Positions 27,953 through 36,397 are shown, numbered from the stretch's first letter. The stretch: 64,000 nt of DNA from Dokdonella_A sp963834755 (GCA_963834755.1 CAWICQ010000012.1:1-64000), one strand, 5' to 3'. The notes: a model not told the origin generated them from the letters alone. Program-made: numbers and translations.

Positions 27953-28957
27953 ATGCCGTCTTCCGATACGCGACTTTCCGATACGCGACCGTCCGCCATC
28001 TTCCTGATGGGCGCGACGGCGACCGGGAAGACCGCGTTGGCGTGTTCGCTCGCCGAGCGTTTTCCGCTTGGAATCGTCAGCGTCGACTCGGCGCTGGTCT
28101 ATCGCGGACTCGATATCGGCACCGCGAAGCCCGACGCGGCGATGCTGGCGCGCCATCCGCACCGGCTGATCGACATTCGCGATCCGGCCGAGCCGTATTC
28201 CGCTGCGGAGTTCCGCACCGATGCGCTCGCTGCGATGGCCGAGATTTCGCGCGCCGGTCGTGTTCCGTTGCTCGTCGGTGGCACGGGTCTCTATTTCCGT
28301 GCGCTTGCGACCGGACTTTCCGAACTGCCGGAGGCGTCGCCGGAACTTCGCGCGCGCATCGCCGAGGAGGCATCGCGCGTCGGCTGGCGGGCACTGCACG
28401 AGAAGCTGCGATTGCTCGACGCGCCGGCGGCCGAGCGCATTCGCGCGGGCGATACGCAGCGCATCCAGCGCGCGCTGGAAATCATCGAGCTGACCGGAAA
28501 ATCGTTGTCCGCGCAGACCGGCGGATTGCTTCGTCGACCGCCCTGGCGATTCCTCAAGCTCGCGCTGGTGCCGAACGACCGCACGCAGCTGCACGCGCGG
28601 ATCGCGCAGCGCTTCGACGCGATGCTCGGCGCCGGTTTGCTCGATGAGGTTCGCGCGCTGCGCGCGCGCGGCGATCTTCACGCCGATCTGCCGGCGTTGC
28701 GCGCGGTCGGTTATCGGCAAGCCTGGGAGCACCTTGAGGGCGCGAGCGACGCCCCCACGTTCCGGCAACGCGCGATATTCGCGACGCGCCAGCTGGCCAA
28801 GCGCCAGATCACCTGGCTGCGCGGCGAGCTCGACGCGCGCCGGTTCGATCCGGAAGACGACCGCAGCGCGGACGCCGTTGTGGCGGCGGTGCGCGCGTTT
28901 ATTGGTCCAGCGGTCGTCGGCCGCGCGTTTGTCGGTTCGGAAGTCGCCAATTCGTGA
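27953..28957 (+). CDS. miaA: tRNA dimethylallyltransferase
   Basis: MiaA transfers a dimethylallyl group to A37 of tRNAs that read UNN codons. The 334-residue product has the P-loop GATATGKT at 20-27, then VSVDSALVYRGLDIGTAKPD, the IDIRDPAEPYSAAEF region, VPLLVGGTGLYFRAL and GDTQRIQRALEII. The C-terminus (ATRQLAKRQITWLR) is diagnostic. The N-terminus has a short duplicated SDTRLSDTR stretch before the conserved part; a start a few codons later is possible. It leads the miaA-hfq-hflX-hflK-hflC-purA run, as in E. coli. Confidence 0.96.
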   Translation: MPSSDTRLSDTRPSAIFLMGATATGKTALACSLAERFPLGIVSVDSALVYRGLDIGTAKPDAAMLARHPHRLIDIRDPAEPYSAAEFRTDALAAMAEISRAGRVPLLVGGTGLYFRALATGLSELPEASPELRARIAEEASRVGWRALHEKLRLLDAPAAERIRAGDTQRIQRALEIIELTGKSLSAQTGGLLRRPPWRFLKLALVPNDRTQLHARIAQRFDAMLGAGLLDEVRALRARGDLHADLPALRAVGYRQAWEHLEGASDAPTFRQRAIFATRQLAKRQITWLRGELDARRFDPEDDRSADAVVAAVRAFIGPAVVGRAFVGSEVANS

Positions 28958-29111
28958 ATCCGTGTCACACGGCATTTTATTTGCCGGAACAAATCGTTAA
29001 GATGGATTGGTCGGAAACATGAACGCTGGTTGAACCGGGGCGTCCGGACGCAGGTTTGCGCCGCGCATCTTTTTTGTCGGTTCGGGGATTTCGCTGGTGG
29101 AGAAAAAGACC

Positions 29112-29384
29112 ATGGCCAAGGGGCAGTCGTTGCAGGATCCGTTTCTGAATGCGTTGCGGCGTGAACGTGTGCCGGTGTCGATCTATCTCGTCAACGGCAT
29201 CAAGTTGCAGGGCACCGTCGAATCGTTCGACCAGTTCGTCGTGCTGCTGCGCAATACGGTGAGCCAGATGGTCTACAAGCACGCCATCTCGACCGTCGTG
29301 CCGACGCGCAATGTCCGCGTCGGTCCCGAGACCGGTCCCGGTTCGACGCCGGCATCGTCCGACATGCCAGAATCCCAAGAGTAA
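29112..29384 (+). CDS. hfq: RNA chaperone Hfq
   Basis: Hfq is the hexameric Sm-like chaperone for small RNA regulation. The 90-residue product has Sm1 (QDPFLNALRRERVPVSIYLVNGIKLQGTVESFDQFVVLL) and Sm2 (VYKHAISTVVP), with the proximal-face residues Q8, D9, F39, K56 and H57 in place. A short acidic/Ser-rich tail ends the protein. ATG 29112 is preferred over GTG 29097 because GGAG lies nine bases upstream and MAKGQSLQDP is the usual start. It precedes hflX in the same frame, separated by one TAA. Confidence 0.98.
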   Translation: MAKGQSLQDPFLNALRRERVPVSIYLVNGIKLQGTVESFDQFVVLLRNTVSQMVYKHAISTVVPTRNVRVGPETGPGSTPASSDMPESQE

Positions 29385-29390
29385 TTCCCG

Positions 29391-30815
29391 CTGTTCGAAC
29401 GATCCCGAAAAGGCGAACGCGCGCTGCTGCTGCAGCCGCAGGAGCCGGGCCGCAACGACCCGGTCGCTCTGGATGAATTCGGCGAGCTCGCGCGTTCGGC
29501 GGGTGCGAGCGTTGTCGGCACGCTGACTGCGCGCGTCGACAGGCCGAATCCGCGCTATTTCGTCGGCACCGGCAAAGCCGAAGAGCTCGCGATGCAACGC
29601 AAGGCGCTCGATGCCGATCTGATCCTGGTCAACCGCGCGCTGAGTCCGGTGCAGGAGCGCAATCTCGAAAAACTCACCGAGTGCCGCGTCGTCGATCGCA
29701 CCGGTCTCATTCTCGATATCTTCGCGCAGCGCGCGCGCTCGCACGAAGGCAAGCTGCAGGTCGAGCTCGCGCAGCTGAAGCACATGTCGACGCGGCTCGT
29801 GCGCGGGTGGACGCATCTGGAACGCCAGCGCGGCGGTTCGATCGGCTTGCGCGGCCCGGGCGAGACGCAGCTCGAGCTCGATCGCCGCATCCTCGGCGAC
29901 CGCGTGAAGCAGTTGCAGAAGCGCCTGGACAAGGTCGAAGTGCAGCGCAATCAGGCGCGCCGCGCGCGTCAGCGCAACGCGGTGCCGGTCGTCGCACTGG
30001 TCGGCTACACCAACGCCGGCAAGTCGACGCTGTTCAATGCGCTGACCGGCGCAGACGTGTACGCGGCGGACCAGTTGTTCGCGACGCTCGATCCGACCGT
30101 GCGTCGCCTCGAAGGCCTCGATTGCGGACCGGTCGTGCTCGCCGACACGGTCGGTTTCATCCGCGATCTGCCGCACGATCTCGTTGCCGCGTTCCGCTCG
30201 ACGTTGTCCGAGGCGCGCGACGCGGATCTTCTGCTGCACGTCATCGATGCGTCCGATCCCGAGCGTGACGATCGCATCGCCGATGTCGATCGCGTTCTGC
30301 AGGAGATCGGCGCCGGCGATCTGCCGCAGGTGCTGGTCTACAACAAGATCGATCTGGTGTGTGCCAGCGTCCCTGTCGACGAAAATCAAGTAGCGGCCAT
30401 CCACGGCCGCACTTCTCAAGACAGCAAAGAGCCAGCTGCGCCGATGAGACCGCGGCTCGACTGGATCGGCGCGGGCGAGACACCGCGCGCCTGGGTCTCG
30501 GCCATGAATCGCGTCGGGCTCGATGGTCTCAGAACCGCGATCGAACAGAAGCTCGGCGCCGAACGAATCCGCGCCGAGTTGCACGTACCATCGGCCGCCG
30601 GACGGTTGCGCGCGCGCCTGCACGCGCAAGGTCTGGTGGCCGAAGAAAACGCCGAGGATTCCGGCTGGCGAATCCGCATCGACGCGCCGCGCGCGCTGGT
30701 GGAACCCTTGTTCGGCCTTCCGGACGGCGAAGGCGACTGGCTGCGCCGCTGCTTGCTTGCCGGCCCCGGAGCCCCTACCTACAATTCGACGGCATCACGG
30801 GTGCGATCGGCGTAA
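29391..30815 (+). CDS. hflX: Ribosome-associated GTPase HflX, probable CTG start
   Basis: HflX is a GTPase that splits stalled or stressed ribosomes. Family alignment places the N-terminus at LFERSRKGERALLLQ, encoded from CTG 29391; E. coli begins MFDRYDAGEQAVL. After the hfq stop (29382-29384, same frame) there is no ATG, GTG or TTG before ATG 29592, which would remove about 67 conserved residues. CTG 29391, with AAGAG nine bases upstream, is the best candidate, giving 474 residues. G1 is GYTNAGKST at 205-213, then DTVGFIRDLP, NKID at 318-321 and SA at 370-371. About 48 residues separate NKID from SA, against about 22 in E. coli, and the insert includes a dispersed repeat copy. Confidence 0.92.
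   Translation: MFERSRKGERALLLQPQEPGRNDPVALDEFGELARSAGASVVGTLTARVDRPNPRYFVGTGKAEELAMQRKALDADLILVNRALSPVQERNLEKLTECRVVDRTGLILDIFAQRARSHEGKLQVELAQLKHMSTRLVRGWTHLERQRGGSIGLRGPGETQLELDRRILGDRVKQLQKRLDKVEVQRNQARRARQRNAVPVVALVGYTNAGKSTLFNALTGADVYAADQLFATLDPTVRRLEGLDCGPVVLADTVGFIRDLPHDLVAAFRSTLSEARDADLLLHVIDASDPERDDRIADVDRVLQEIGAGDLPQVLVYNKIDLVCASVPVDENQVAAIHGRTSQDSKEPAAPMRPRLDWIGAGETPRAWVSAMNRVGLDGLRTAIEQKLGAERIRAELHVPSAAGRLRARLHAQGLVAEENAEDSGWRIRIDAPRALVEPLFGLPDGEGDWLRRCLLAGPGAPTYNSTASRVRSA
30393..30412. repeat. Dispersed GCGGCCATCC-type palindrome, copy 2, inside hflX
   Basis: GCGGCCATCCACGGCCGCAC, one or two bases from copies 1 and 3. It lies within the hflX coding sequence, reads AAIHGRTS in frame, and sits in the extra segment between the G4 and G5 motifs. 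Confidence 0.75.
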
Positions 30816-30895
30816 CCTTTGCGATCGTCCCTGATCGCCTCTTCGTGGCCGCACTTCGTTGCAGCGGGTGCGGTCTTCGTCTGGTGGCGCCAGAA

Positions 30896-30915
30896 GCGGC
30901 CATCCCTGGCCGCAC
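30896..30915. repeat. Dispersed GCGGCCATCC-type palindrome, copy 3
   Basis: GCGGCCATCCCTGGCCGCAC in the 159-base hflX-hflK gap, followed by TTCT and then GTCAAGA. Copy 2 is followed by TTCT and then CAAGA, so similarity extends past the palindrome. A partial copy (GTGGCCGCACTTC) lies at about 30845-30857. Confidence 0.75.
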
Positions 30916-30974
30916 TTCTGTCAAGAAGCCAAGCCCGGGCGTCCCCGATGGTTGCCGGAACGAGGTAACAAGTC

Positions 30975-32093
30975 ATGGCATGGAATGAACCCGGCAGCGG
31001 CAAGCAGCGCGATCCATGGAAGGATAGCGGCGGCGGATCTTCGCCCGATTTCGATGCATGGCTCAAGCGCATCAGCGCATTCTTCGCGCGCCTGTTCGGC
31101 GGCGGCGGCGGCGCCGGTTTCGCGATAGCCGCGGTCGGCATCGTGATCGCGTGGCTGATCTTCGATTCCTGGGTCGCGGTGAAAGCGAGCAATGTCGGCG
31201 TCGTGCTCCGTTTCGGCGAGTTCGAACGCATCATGGCGCCCGGTTTCAACCTCAAATGGCCGCGTCCGATCGAGAGGGTCATCGACGTCGACGCCAAGCA
31301 GGTGCGCGCGACATCCGATCAGGTGCGCATGCTGACCAAGGACGAGAACATCGTGCTGGTCGATTTCAACGTTCAGTACACGGTCGCTGATCCGAAGCAT
31401 TTTCTGTTCAGCGTGCGCGAGCCCGACGAGACGATCAAGCAGGCCGCCGAAAGCGCCGTGCGCGAAGTCATCGGCGCGAGCGGACTTTCCTCGATCATGC
31501 CGGATCAGCAGCCGCCACAGACCGAAGCCGAAAAAGACGCCGGCACCGCGCAGATCAATCCGAGCGCCGAGCTCGCCGGCCAGGCGAAGAAAGTGCTGCA
31601 GCAGACGCTGGACCGCTACGACACGGGTCTCGCGGTGACGCAGCTCAACTTCCAGAACGTGCGTCCGCCGCAGGAAGTCAAGGAAGCGTTCGACGATGCG
31701 ATCAGTGCGCGCGAGGATCGCCAGCGGCGCAGCAACGAGGCCGATGCGTATGCCAAGCGCGTGATTCCGGAAGCGCGCGGCGAAGTGGCGCGGATTCTCG
31801 CCGAGTCGGAAGGTTACAAGGCCGAGCGCATCGCCAAGGCCGAAGGCGACGCGCAGCGCTTCAACCTGATCGCGTCCGAATACAAGGCCGCGCCGGAAGT
31901 GACGCGCAAGCGCCTCTACATCGAAACGATGCAGGCAGTGCTCGGCGAGAGCAGCAAGGTCATTGATCTTTCCGGCGGCAAGAACATTTTGTACCTGCCG
32001 ATTGACGGCAACAAGGCGGCGCCGGCACCGGCCGCGGATGCGACCGCTCCGGTCGTCAGCGCGACGCCGGATAGCGGCAAGGGAGGTCGCTGA
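30975..32093 (+). CDS. hflK: FtsH protease modulator HflK
   Basis: HflK and HflC form a large membrane-anchored ring that encloses FtsH and limits its access to membrane substrates. The 372-residue product has a Gly/Pro-rich cytosolic N-terminus (MAWNEPGSGKQRDPW, the usual HflK opening) and one membrane segment (about 47-66). The SPFH/band-7 domain follows (NVGVVLRFGEFERIMAPGFNLKWPRPIERV, YTVADPKHFLF), then a long helical stretch (AREDRQRRSNEADAYAKRVIPEARGEVARIL) and an Ala/Pro-rich tail. Its stop overlaps the hflC start by one base (TGATG), so translation is coupled. Confidence 0.97.
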   Translation: MAWNEPGSGKQRDPWKDSGGGSSPDFDAWLKRISAFFARLFGGGGGAGFAIAAVGIVIAWLIFDSWVAVKASNVGVVLRFGEFERIMAPGFNLKWPRPIERVIDVDAKQVRATSDQVRMLTKDENIVLVDFNVQYTVADPKHFLFSVREPDETIKQAAESAVREVIGASGLSSIMPDQQPPQTEAEKDAGTAQINPSAELAGQAKKVLQQTLDRYDTGLAVTQLNFQNVRPPQEVKEAFDDAISAREDRQRRSNEADAYAKRVIPEARGEVARILAESEGYKAERIAKAEGDAQRFNLIASEYKAAPEVTRKRLYIETMQAVLGESSKVIDLSGGKNILYLPIDGNKAAPAPAADATAPVVSATPDSGKGGR

Positions 32094-32956
32094 TGCGTCT
32101 CATCACTGCGGCCATCGCGGCGCTGATCGTGCTCTTCGCGAGCAGTTGCGCGTTCGTCGTCAACGAAGGACAGAGCGCGATCCTGATCCAGTTCGGTCGC
32201 ATCGTCAACGCGGGTTTCAAGCCGGGCCTCCACTTCAAGTTGCCCGCGCCGCTGCAGCAGGTGTTGCGTTTCGATCGCCGCATCCTGACGCTCGATTCGG
32301 CGCCGGAACGCTATCTCACATCGGAAAAGAAGGACGTCAGCGTCGACTTCTACGTGAAGTGGCGCGTCGCCGATCCGTCGAACTACTACACCGCCGTCGC
32401 CGGCGATGAAACGCGTGCGCAGCAGCGGCTCGGCCCGATCGTGAAGGATGGGCTTCGCACCGCGATCAATTCGCGCACATTGCAGGACGTCGTGTCGAGC
32501 GCGCGTTCGGATCTGACCCAGGCGCTGGTGCAGGCGGCGAACCGTGATGCGGAGAGTCTGGGCATCCAGATCGTCGACGTGCGCATCAAGCGCATCGATC
32601 TGCCCGAGGAGAGCCAGGTGCTGCGTTCGGTCTACGAGCGCATGCGCTCGGAGCGCAAGCAAGTTGCCGATTCGTTGCGCGCCGAAGGCAACGAAGCGGC
32701 GGAACGCATCCGCGCCAACGCCGATCGCGAGGCGCAGGTGCTCAAAGCCGAAGCGAATCGCGATGCAAGCAAGACGCGCGGAGAAGGCGACGCGAAGGCC
32801 GCCGAGATCTACGCCGGTGCGTACGGCCGCGATCCCGAGTTCTACGCGTTCTATCGCAGCCTCGAGGCGTATCGCGAGGCGCTGACCACGCCGAACGGCG
32901 TGCTCGTGCTCGATCCGAAATCGGAATTCCTGCGCTACATGCAGGACAGCAAGTAG
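32093..32956 (+). CDS. hflC: FtsH protease modulator HflC
   Basis: HflC is the partner of HflK in the FtsH-modulating SPFH complex. The 287-residue product has an N-terminal membrane anchor (residues 3-23) and the band-7 domain (VVNEGQSAILIQFGRIVNAGFKPGLHFKLP, SEKKDVSVDFYVKWRVADP). The HflC signature VDVRIKRIDLPEESQVLRSVYERMRSERKQVADSLRAEG follows, and it ends LVLDPKSEFLRYMQ, typical of HflC. It overlaps hflK by one base; yjeT begins five bases after its stop. Confidence 0.97.
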   Translation: MRLITAAIAALIVLFASSCAFVVNEGQSAILIQFGRIVNAGFKPGLHFKLPAPLQQVLRFDRRILTLDSAPERYLTSEKKDVSVDFYVKWRVADPSNYYTAVAGDETRAQQRLGPIVKDGLRTAINSRTLQDVVSSARSDLTQALVQAANRDAESLGIQIVDVRIKRIDLPEESQVLRSVYERMRSERKQVADSLRAEGNEAAERIRANADREAQVLKAEANRDASKTRGEGDAKAAEIYAGAYGRDPEFYAFYRSLEAYREALTTPNGVLVLDPKSEFLRYMQDSK

Positions 32957-32961
32957 CGCGC

Positions 32962-33144
32962 GTGGCGAGCTTCGCCGCCGCGCTGTGTCTGGTGCTTGTG
33001 ATCGAGGGATTGTTTCTGTTTGCCTCGCCCGCGCTCTGGAAACGCATGGCCGAGCAGCTGCGGCAAATCGACGACAGAACGTTGCGTATGATGGGTGCGG
33101 GGATGGTCGTGGTCGGGCTGGTGGTGTTGCAGCTGGTGCATTGA
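32962..33144 (+). CDS. yjeT: DUF2065 small membrane protein (YjeT-like)
   Basis: The 60-residue protein has two hydrophobic segments (about 2-24 and 44-59) around RMAEQLRQIDDRTLRMMG. The sequence VLVIEGLFLFASPALWKRM and the following MMGAGMVVVGLVVLQ match DUF2065/YjeT, which sits between hflC and purA in many proteobacteria. The start is GTG 32962, five bases after the hflC stop. Function unknown; possibly an accessory of the HflKC complex, inferred only from position. Confidence 0.88.
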   Translation: MASFAAALCLVLVIEGLFLFASPALWKRMAEQLRQIDDRTLRMMGAGMVVVGLVVLQLVH

Positions 33145-33148
33145 GAGC

Positions 33149-33218
33149 GGGGATTCGGGATTCGTGATTGGGATCGCGGACACGAATTGTGATCCCGAAT
33201 ATCGAATCCCGAATCCCG
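33149..33218. repeat. Long inverted repeat of GGGATTC units upstream of purA
   Basis: Arm 33149-33175 (GGGGATTCGGGATTCGTGAT...) and arm 33191-33218 are inverted copies with only two or three differences and a loop of about 15 bases. The family matches the GGGAATC repeats around the yhdP-tldD gap. It fills the space between yjeT and the purA ribosome site, so the mRNA would carry a strong stem there. Confidence 0.85.
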
Positions 33219-33241
33219 GCTTCAAGAAAAGAGAAGCATAC

Positions 33242-34534
33242 ATGGGCAAGTCCGTAGTCATTCTCGGCGCGCAATGGGGCGACGAGGGTAAAGGCAAGAT
33301 CGTCGATCTCCTCACCGAGGACATCGGCGCCGTCGTGCGCTTCCAGGGCGGCCACAACGCCGGGCACACGCTCGTGATCGCCGGCAAGAAGACCGTGCTG
33401 CACCTGATTCCCTCGGGCATCCTGCGCGACGACGCGCTGTGCCTGATCGGCAACGGCGTCGTGTTGAGTCCGGCCGCGCTGCGCAAGGAGATCGAGGAGC
33501 TTGAAGCGAGCGGCGTCGAAGTGCGCTCGCGGCTCAAGATCAGCCCGGCGACGCCGCTGATCATGCCGTACCACATCGCGCTCGATCAGGCGCGCGAAAA
33601 AGCCGCCGGCGGCAAGGCGATCGGCACTACCGGCCGCGGCATCGGGCCTGCGTACGAGGACAAGGTCGCGCGGCGCGGCGTGCGCGTCGCCGATCTGCAC
33701 TATCCGGAACAGCTTGCCGAGAAGCTGCGCGGCACGCTCGACTACCACAACTTCGTGCTGACGAAATATCTCGGCGTCGCCGCGGTCGACTTCCAGCGGA
33801 CGCTGGACGAGGCGCTCGCATTCGGCGAATACGTCGAACCGATGAAGTCGGATGTCGCCGGCCTTCTGCACGAGCTGCGCAAGCAGGGCAAGAAGATTCT
33901 CTACGAAGGCGCGCAGGGTTCCTTGCTCGATATCGATCACGGCACGTATCCGTACGTGACCTCGAGCAACACGACGGTCGGCGGTGCGCTCGCCGGCACC
34001 GGCGTCGGCGCCGATGCGATCGACTACGTGCTCGGCATCGCCAAGGCGTACGCGACGCGCGTCGGCGGCGGGCCGTTTCCGACCGAGCTCGACAATGCGA
34101 TCGGACAGACCCTGCGCGATCGCGGCCAGGAATACGGCGCGACGACCGGACGCCCGCGCCGCTGCGGCTGGATGGATATCGTCGCGCTCAAGCGCGCCGT
34201 CGCGATCAACGGCCTCACGGGCTTGTGCATCACCAAGCTCGACGTGCTCGATGGCATGGACAAGCTCAATATCTGCATCGCCTACGAGTACCGCGGCAAG
34301 CGTACCGAGTACGCGCCGCTCGACGCGGTCGGCTGGGAAGAATGCACGCCGGTCTATCTCGAGTTTCCGGGCTGGCAGGAGTCGACCCACGGAGTGACCC
34401 AGTGGGACGATCTGCCCGCCGCGGCGCGCGCATATCTGCGCGCGCTCGAGGAACTCGCCGGGTGTCCGCTTGCGATCGTATCGACCGGACCCGATCGCGA
34501 CGCCAATATCGTGTTGCGCGATCCGTTCGCCTGA
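33242..34534 (+). CDS. purA: Adenylosuccinate synthetase
   Basis: PurA converts IMP, aspartate and GTP to adenylosuccinate, the first committed step to AMP. The 430-residue product has the P-loop-like GDEGKGK at 13-19 in QWGDEGKGKIVD and the catalytic H42 in GHNAGHT. It also has GTTGRGIGPAYEDK, EGAQGSLLDIDHGTYPYVTSSNT and TTGRPRRCGWMD. Length and motifs are standard. ATG 33242 follows AAGAGAAG; the upstream extension of the frame is repeat sequence. Its position after hflKC-yjeT is as in E. coli. Confidence 0.98.
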   Translation: MGKSVVILGAQWGDEGKGKIVDLLTEDIGAVVRFQGGHNAGHTLVIAGKKTVLHLIPSGILRDDALCLIGNGVVLSPAALRKEIEELEASGVEVRSRLKISPATPLIMPYHIALDQAREKAAGGKAIGTTGRGIGPAYEDKVARRGVRVADLHYPEQLAEKLRGTLDYHNFVLTKYLGVAAVDFQRTLDEALAFGEYVEPMKSDVAGLLHELRKQGKKILYEGAQGSLLDIDHGTYPYVTSSNTTVGGALAGTGVGADAIDYVLGIAKAYATRVGGGPFPTELDNAIGQTLRDRGQEYGATTGRPRRCGWMDIVALKRAVAINGLTGLCITKLDVLDGMDKLNICIAYEYRGKRTEYAPLDAVGWEECTPVYLEFPGWQESTHGVTQWDDLPAAARAYLRALEELAGCPLAIVSTGPDRDANIVLRDPFA

Positions 34535-34638
34535 GTCGAAGTCGCTGCACGGACGCGAACGGATCGACCGACCGCAGCCAGCTGCCGTTCGGTCGAGCGC
34601 AGGCAGACTACGCCGCGTTCGTAAATGCGTTACCCACA

Positions 34639-35067
34639 ATGATCAACATCCGTGAGATAGACCACGTCGTGATCCGCGCACGCGATCCGTCGCGCCTCGT
34701 GCGGTTCTATTGCGATGTGCTCGGTTGCCGCGTCGAGCGCGATCAGGATGCGATCGGACTCGTGCAACTGCGCGCGGGCCGATCGATGATCGATATCGTC
34801 GGCGTCGATGGCGTGCTCGGCCGCAACGGCGGCGCAGCACCGGGACGCGACGGCCACAACATGGATCACGTGTGCGTGCGCGTCGATCCGTTCGACCTTG
34901 ACGCGATCCGCGCGCATCTTGCCGCAAACGATGTCAGCATCGACGATTCCGGCCGACGCTATGGCGCGGAAGGCGAGGGCATGTCGCTGTACATTCGCGA
35001 TCCGGAAGGGAACGTCGTCGAGCTCAAAGGTCCGTCGGATCAGCGGAATACGGACGCGCCGACGTGA
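34639..35067 (+). CDS. VOC-family (glyoxalase-like) protein
   Basis: The 142-residue single-domain vicinal-oxygen-chelate protein has two beta-alpha-beta-beta-beta repeats. The first begins EIDHVVIRARDPSRLVRFYCDVLG (metal-ligand His at about residue 9). The second begins HNMDHVCVRVDPFDLDAIRAHL, and YIRDPEGNVVELKG carries the likely C-terminal Glu ligand. It resembles uncharacterised glyoxalase/bleomycin-resistance relatives with IGLVQLRAGRSMIDIV. The substrate is unknown. ATG 34639 was chosen because the domain starts directly after it; the open frame upstream lies over purA in another phase. Confidence 0.85.
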   Translation: MINIREIDHVVIRARDPSRLVRFYCDVLGCRVERDQDAIGLVQLRAGRSMIDIVGVDGVLGRNGGAAPGRDGHNMDHVCVRVDPFDLDAIRAHLAANDVSIDDSGRRYGAEGEGMSLYIRDPEGNVVELKGPSDQRNTDAPT

Positions 35068-35238
35068 TCGCGTTTTCGCGCTGCGCAATTGGCGCGAAGC
35101 TTGAAGTTGGAAGCCGTCTCAGGCGCAACCAACACGCCAGGCGCGAAAAATGCGCTGGGGAAGCACACGTGCGCTGGCGCGCATTGCCGCGTGCGCGAAA
35201 TAGTCAAATCGCATCGCGGCACTGGCGCTTGATGAACA

Positions 35239-35264
35239 CACCACCAGCCAAGCGGCTGGTGGTG
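35239..35264. terminator. Perfect hairpin downstream of the HU-like gene
   Basis: CACCACCAGCC (35239-35249), loop AAGC, then GGCTGGTGGTG (35254-35264): a perfect 11-base stem ending 12 bases beyond the stop of the minus-strand HU-like gene. The following minus-strand sequence has only a weak U content (TGTTCATC), so it is a likely but not certain terminator. It could also serve the VOC gene on the plus strand. Confidence 0.6.
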
Positions 35265-35276
35265 CGCAAAAGATCC

Positions 35277-35645
35277 TTACAGCGCCGCGTCCTTGAGCTT
35301 CTTCAGCGGGCGAATCTTGACTTTCACGCTGGCCGCCTTCGCAGCGAACCAACGCTCTTCCTTGGTGAACGGGTCGATGCCCTTGCGCTTGGGCTTCGCC
35401 GCTACGGCGGTCGCCGAGATCTTGAAGAGTCCCGGCATCGTGAACAGACCCGCGCCCTTCTTGCTGATGGCGCCGGAGATGGTCTGTTCAAGTGCTTCGA
35501 GAACGGAGCGAACGCTCTTCGTTTCGACGCCTGTGTGCGTCGCGATATGGCTGACGAGCCCCGACTTCGACAACGCCTGTGACACCGGCTTCATTGCGGC
35601 GGGTTTCTTGGCGGACTTTGCTGCGGGCTTCTTTTTCATTGCCAT
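35277..35645 (-). CDS. HU/IHF-family DNA-binding protein with Lys-rich N-terminus
   Basis: The 122-residue product joins a basic low-complexity start (KKKPAAKSAKKPAAMKP, about residues 4-20) to a divergent HU-fold domain. That domain has the helical part SKSGLVSHIATHTGVETKSVRSVLEALEQTI, then MPGLFKISATAVAAKPKRKGIDPFTKEERWFAAKAASVKVKIRPLKKLKDA. The arm tip of classical HU (GRNPxTG) is replaced here by KRKGIDPFTKEE. It may be a secondary nucleoid protein rather than canonical HupB. It is flanked by its own hairpin downstream and about 230 bases upstream, so it is probably monocistronic. Confidence 0.85.
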   Translation of the reverse strand: MAMKKKPAAKSAKKPAAMKPVSQALSKSGLVSHIATHTGVETKSVRSVLEALEQTISGAISKKGAGLFTMPGLFKISATAVAAKPKRKGIDPFTKEERWFAAKAASVKVKIRPLKKLKDAAL

Positions 35646-35875
35646 GGATCAGATCTCTCCTGCGAGTTTTTTTGATGGGTGGTCACTGCACGGCTGCTTT
35701 GAGCAGCGCCGCAGACGAAGCCTATCTGGGTTTTGGCTGAAAAGGCAGCAGGAGACAGCTTTTTTCAAGGGTTTTTTTGCGATTTCCGCGGATTCGGGTG
35801 GCTTTGCGGTCGCCGGCGCAGGCCGGCTTCTCGAGGCGAGGTGTTTCCCGGCGCTCGATGCCGGTTGCGATATGG

Positions 35876-36397
35876 TCAGCGCTTGACCATCGAGTGTGCC
35901 GCGTCGCGGTCCGTCTCGCGCTTCAATTCCGCATTGCGGTCGACCTGGCACTGGTCGCGCAGCGCGGATAGTTCGTGATCCTGGGCATCCAGCAAGTCGG
36001 TTTTTTTCGCTTCAAGCGCCGTGATCTGTTTCTGCACACCGTGATCTTTTTCGGAGCCGGCGGACCCGGAGACCATCAAGTGCTTGTGCAGTTCGGCGAT
36101 CGCGGCGTTGGCGTCCGCGAAGCGCGCGCTGTAGCCGTCGAGGATACGATGGGATTGGGCGTCGCAGCGGTTGTCGATCTCGGCCAGCGCGGCCTTGTCG
36201 TTCGACGCGTCGACCGCGGGACTGCTGCTGGTTGTTTTCTTCTCGCCGCTCGGACCGACCTGGGCCGCATCGTTGCCGCACGGTACCTGGCTGAAAACGG
36301 TGCCGCCGCCGGGACTGGCGCAGCGATAAATGGGCGCAGCCGAGGCAGAGGCGGCCAAGCCGAAAAGCGCGAACAGGAGCACCAGCGATCTGTACAT
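35876..36397 (-). CDS. DUF4124-type secreted protein
   Basis: The 173-residue product has a signal peptide (residues 1-20, LLFALFGLAASASA), then APIYRCASPGGGTVFSQVPCGNDA, the DUF4124 start with two cysteines. A linker rich in Ser/Lys follows, and then a helical coiled-coil-like half (IAELHKHLMVSGSAGSEKDHGVQKQITALEAKKTDLLDAQDHELSALRDQCQ). It is periplasmic by inference; the role of the family is not known. ATG 36397 fits the signal peptide better than the open frame upstream (to 36496). Confidence 0.85.
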   Translation of the reverse strand: MYRSLVLLFALFGLAASASAAPIYRCASPGGGTVFSQVPCGNDAAQVGPSGEKKTTSSSPAVDASNDKAALAEIDNRCDAQSHRILDGYSARFADANAAIAELHKHLMVSGSAGSEKDHGVQKQITALEAKKTDLLDAQDHELSALRDQCQVDRNAELKRETDRDAAHSMVKR

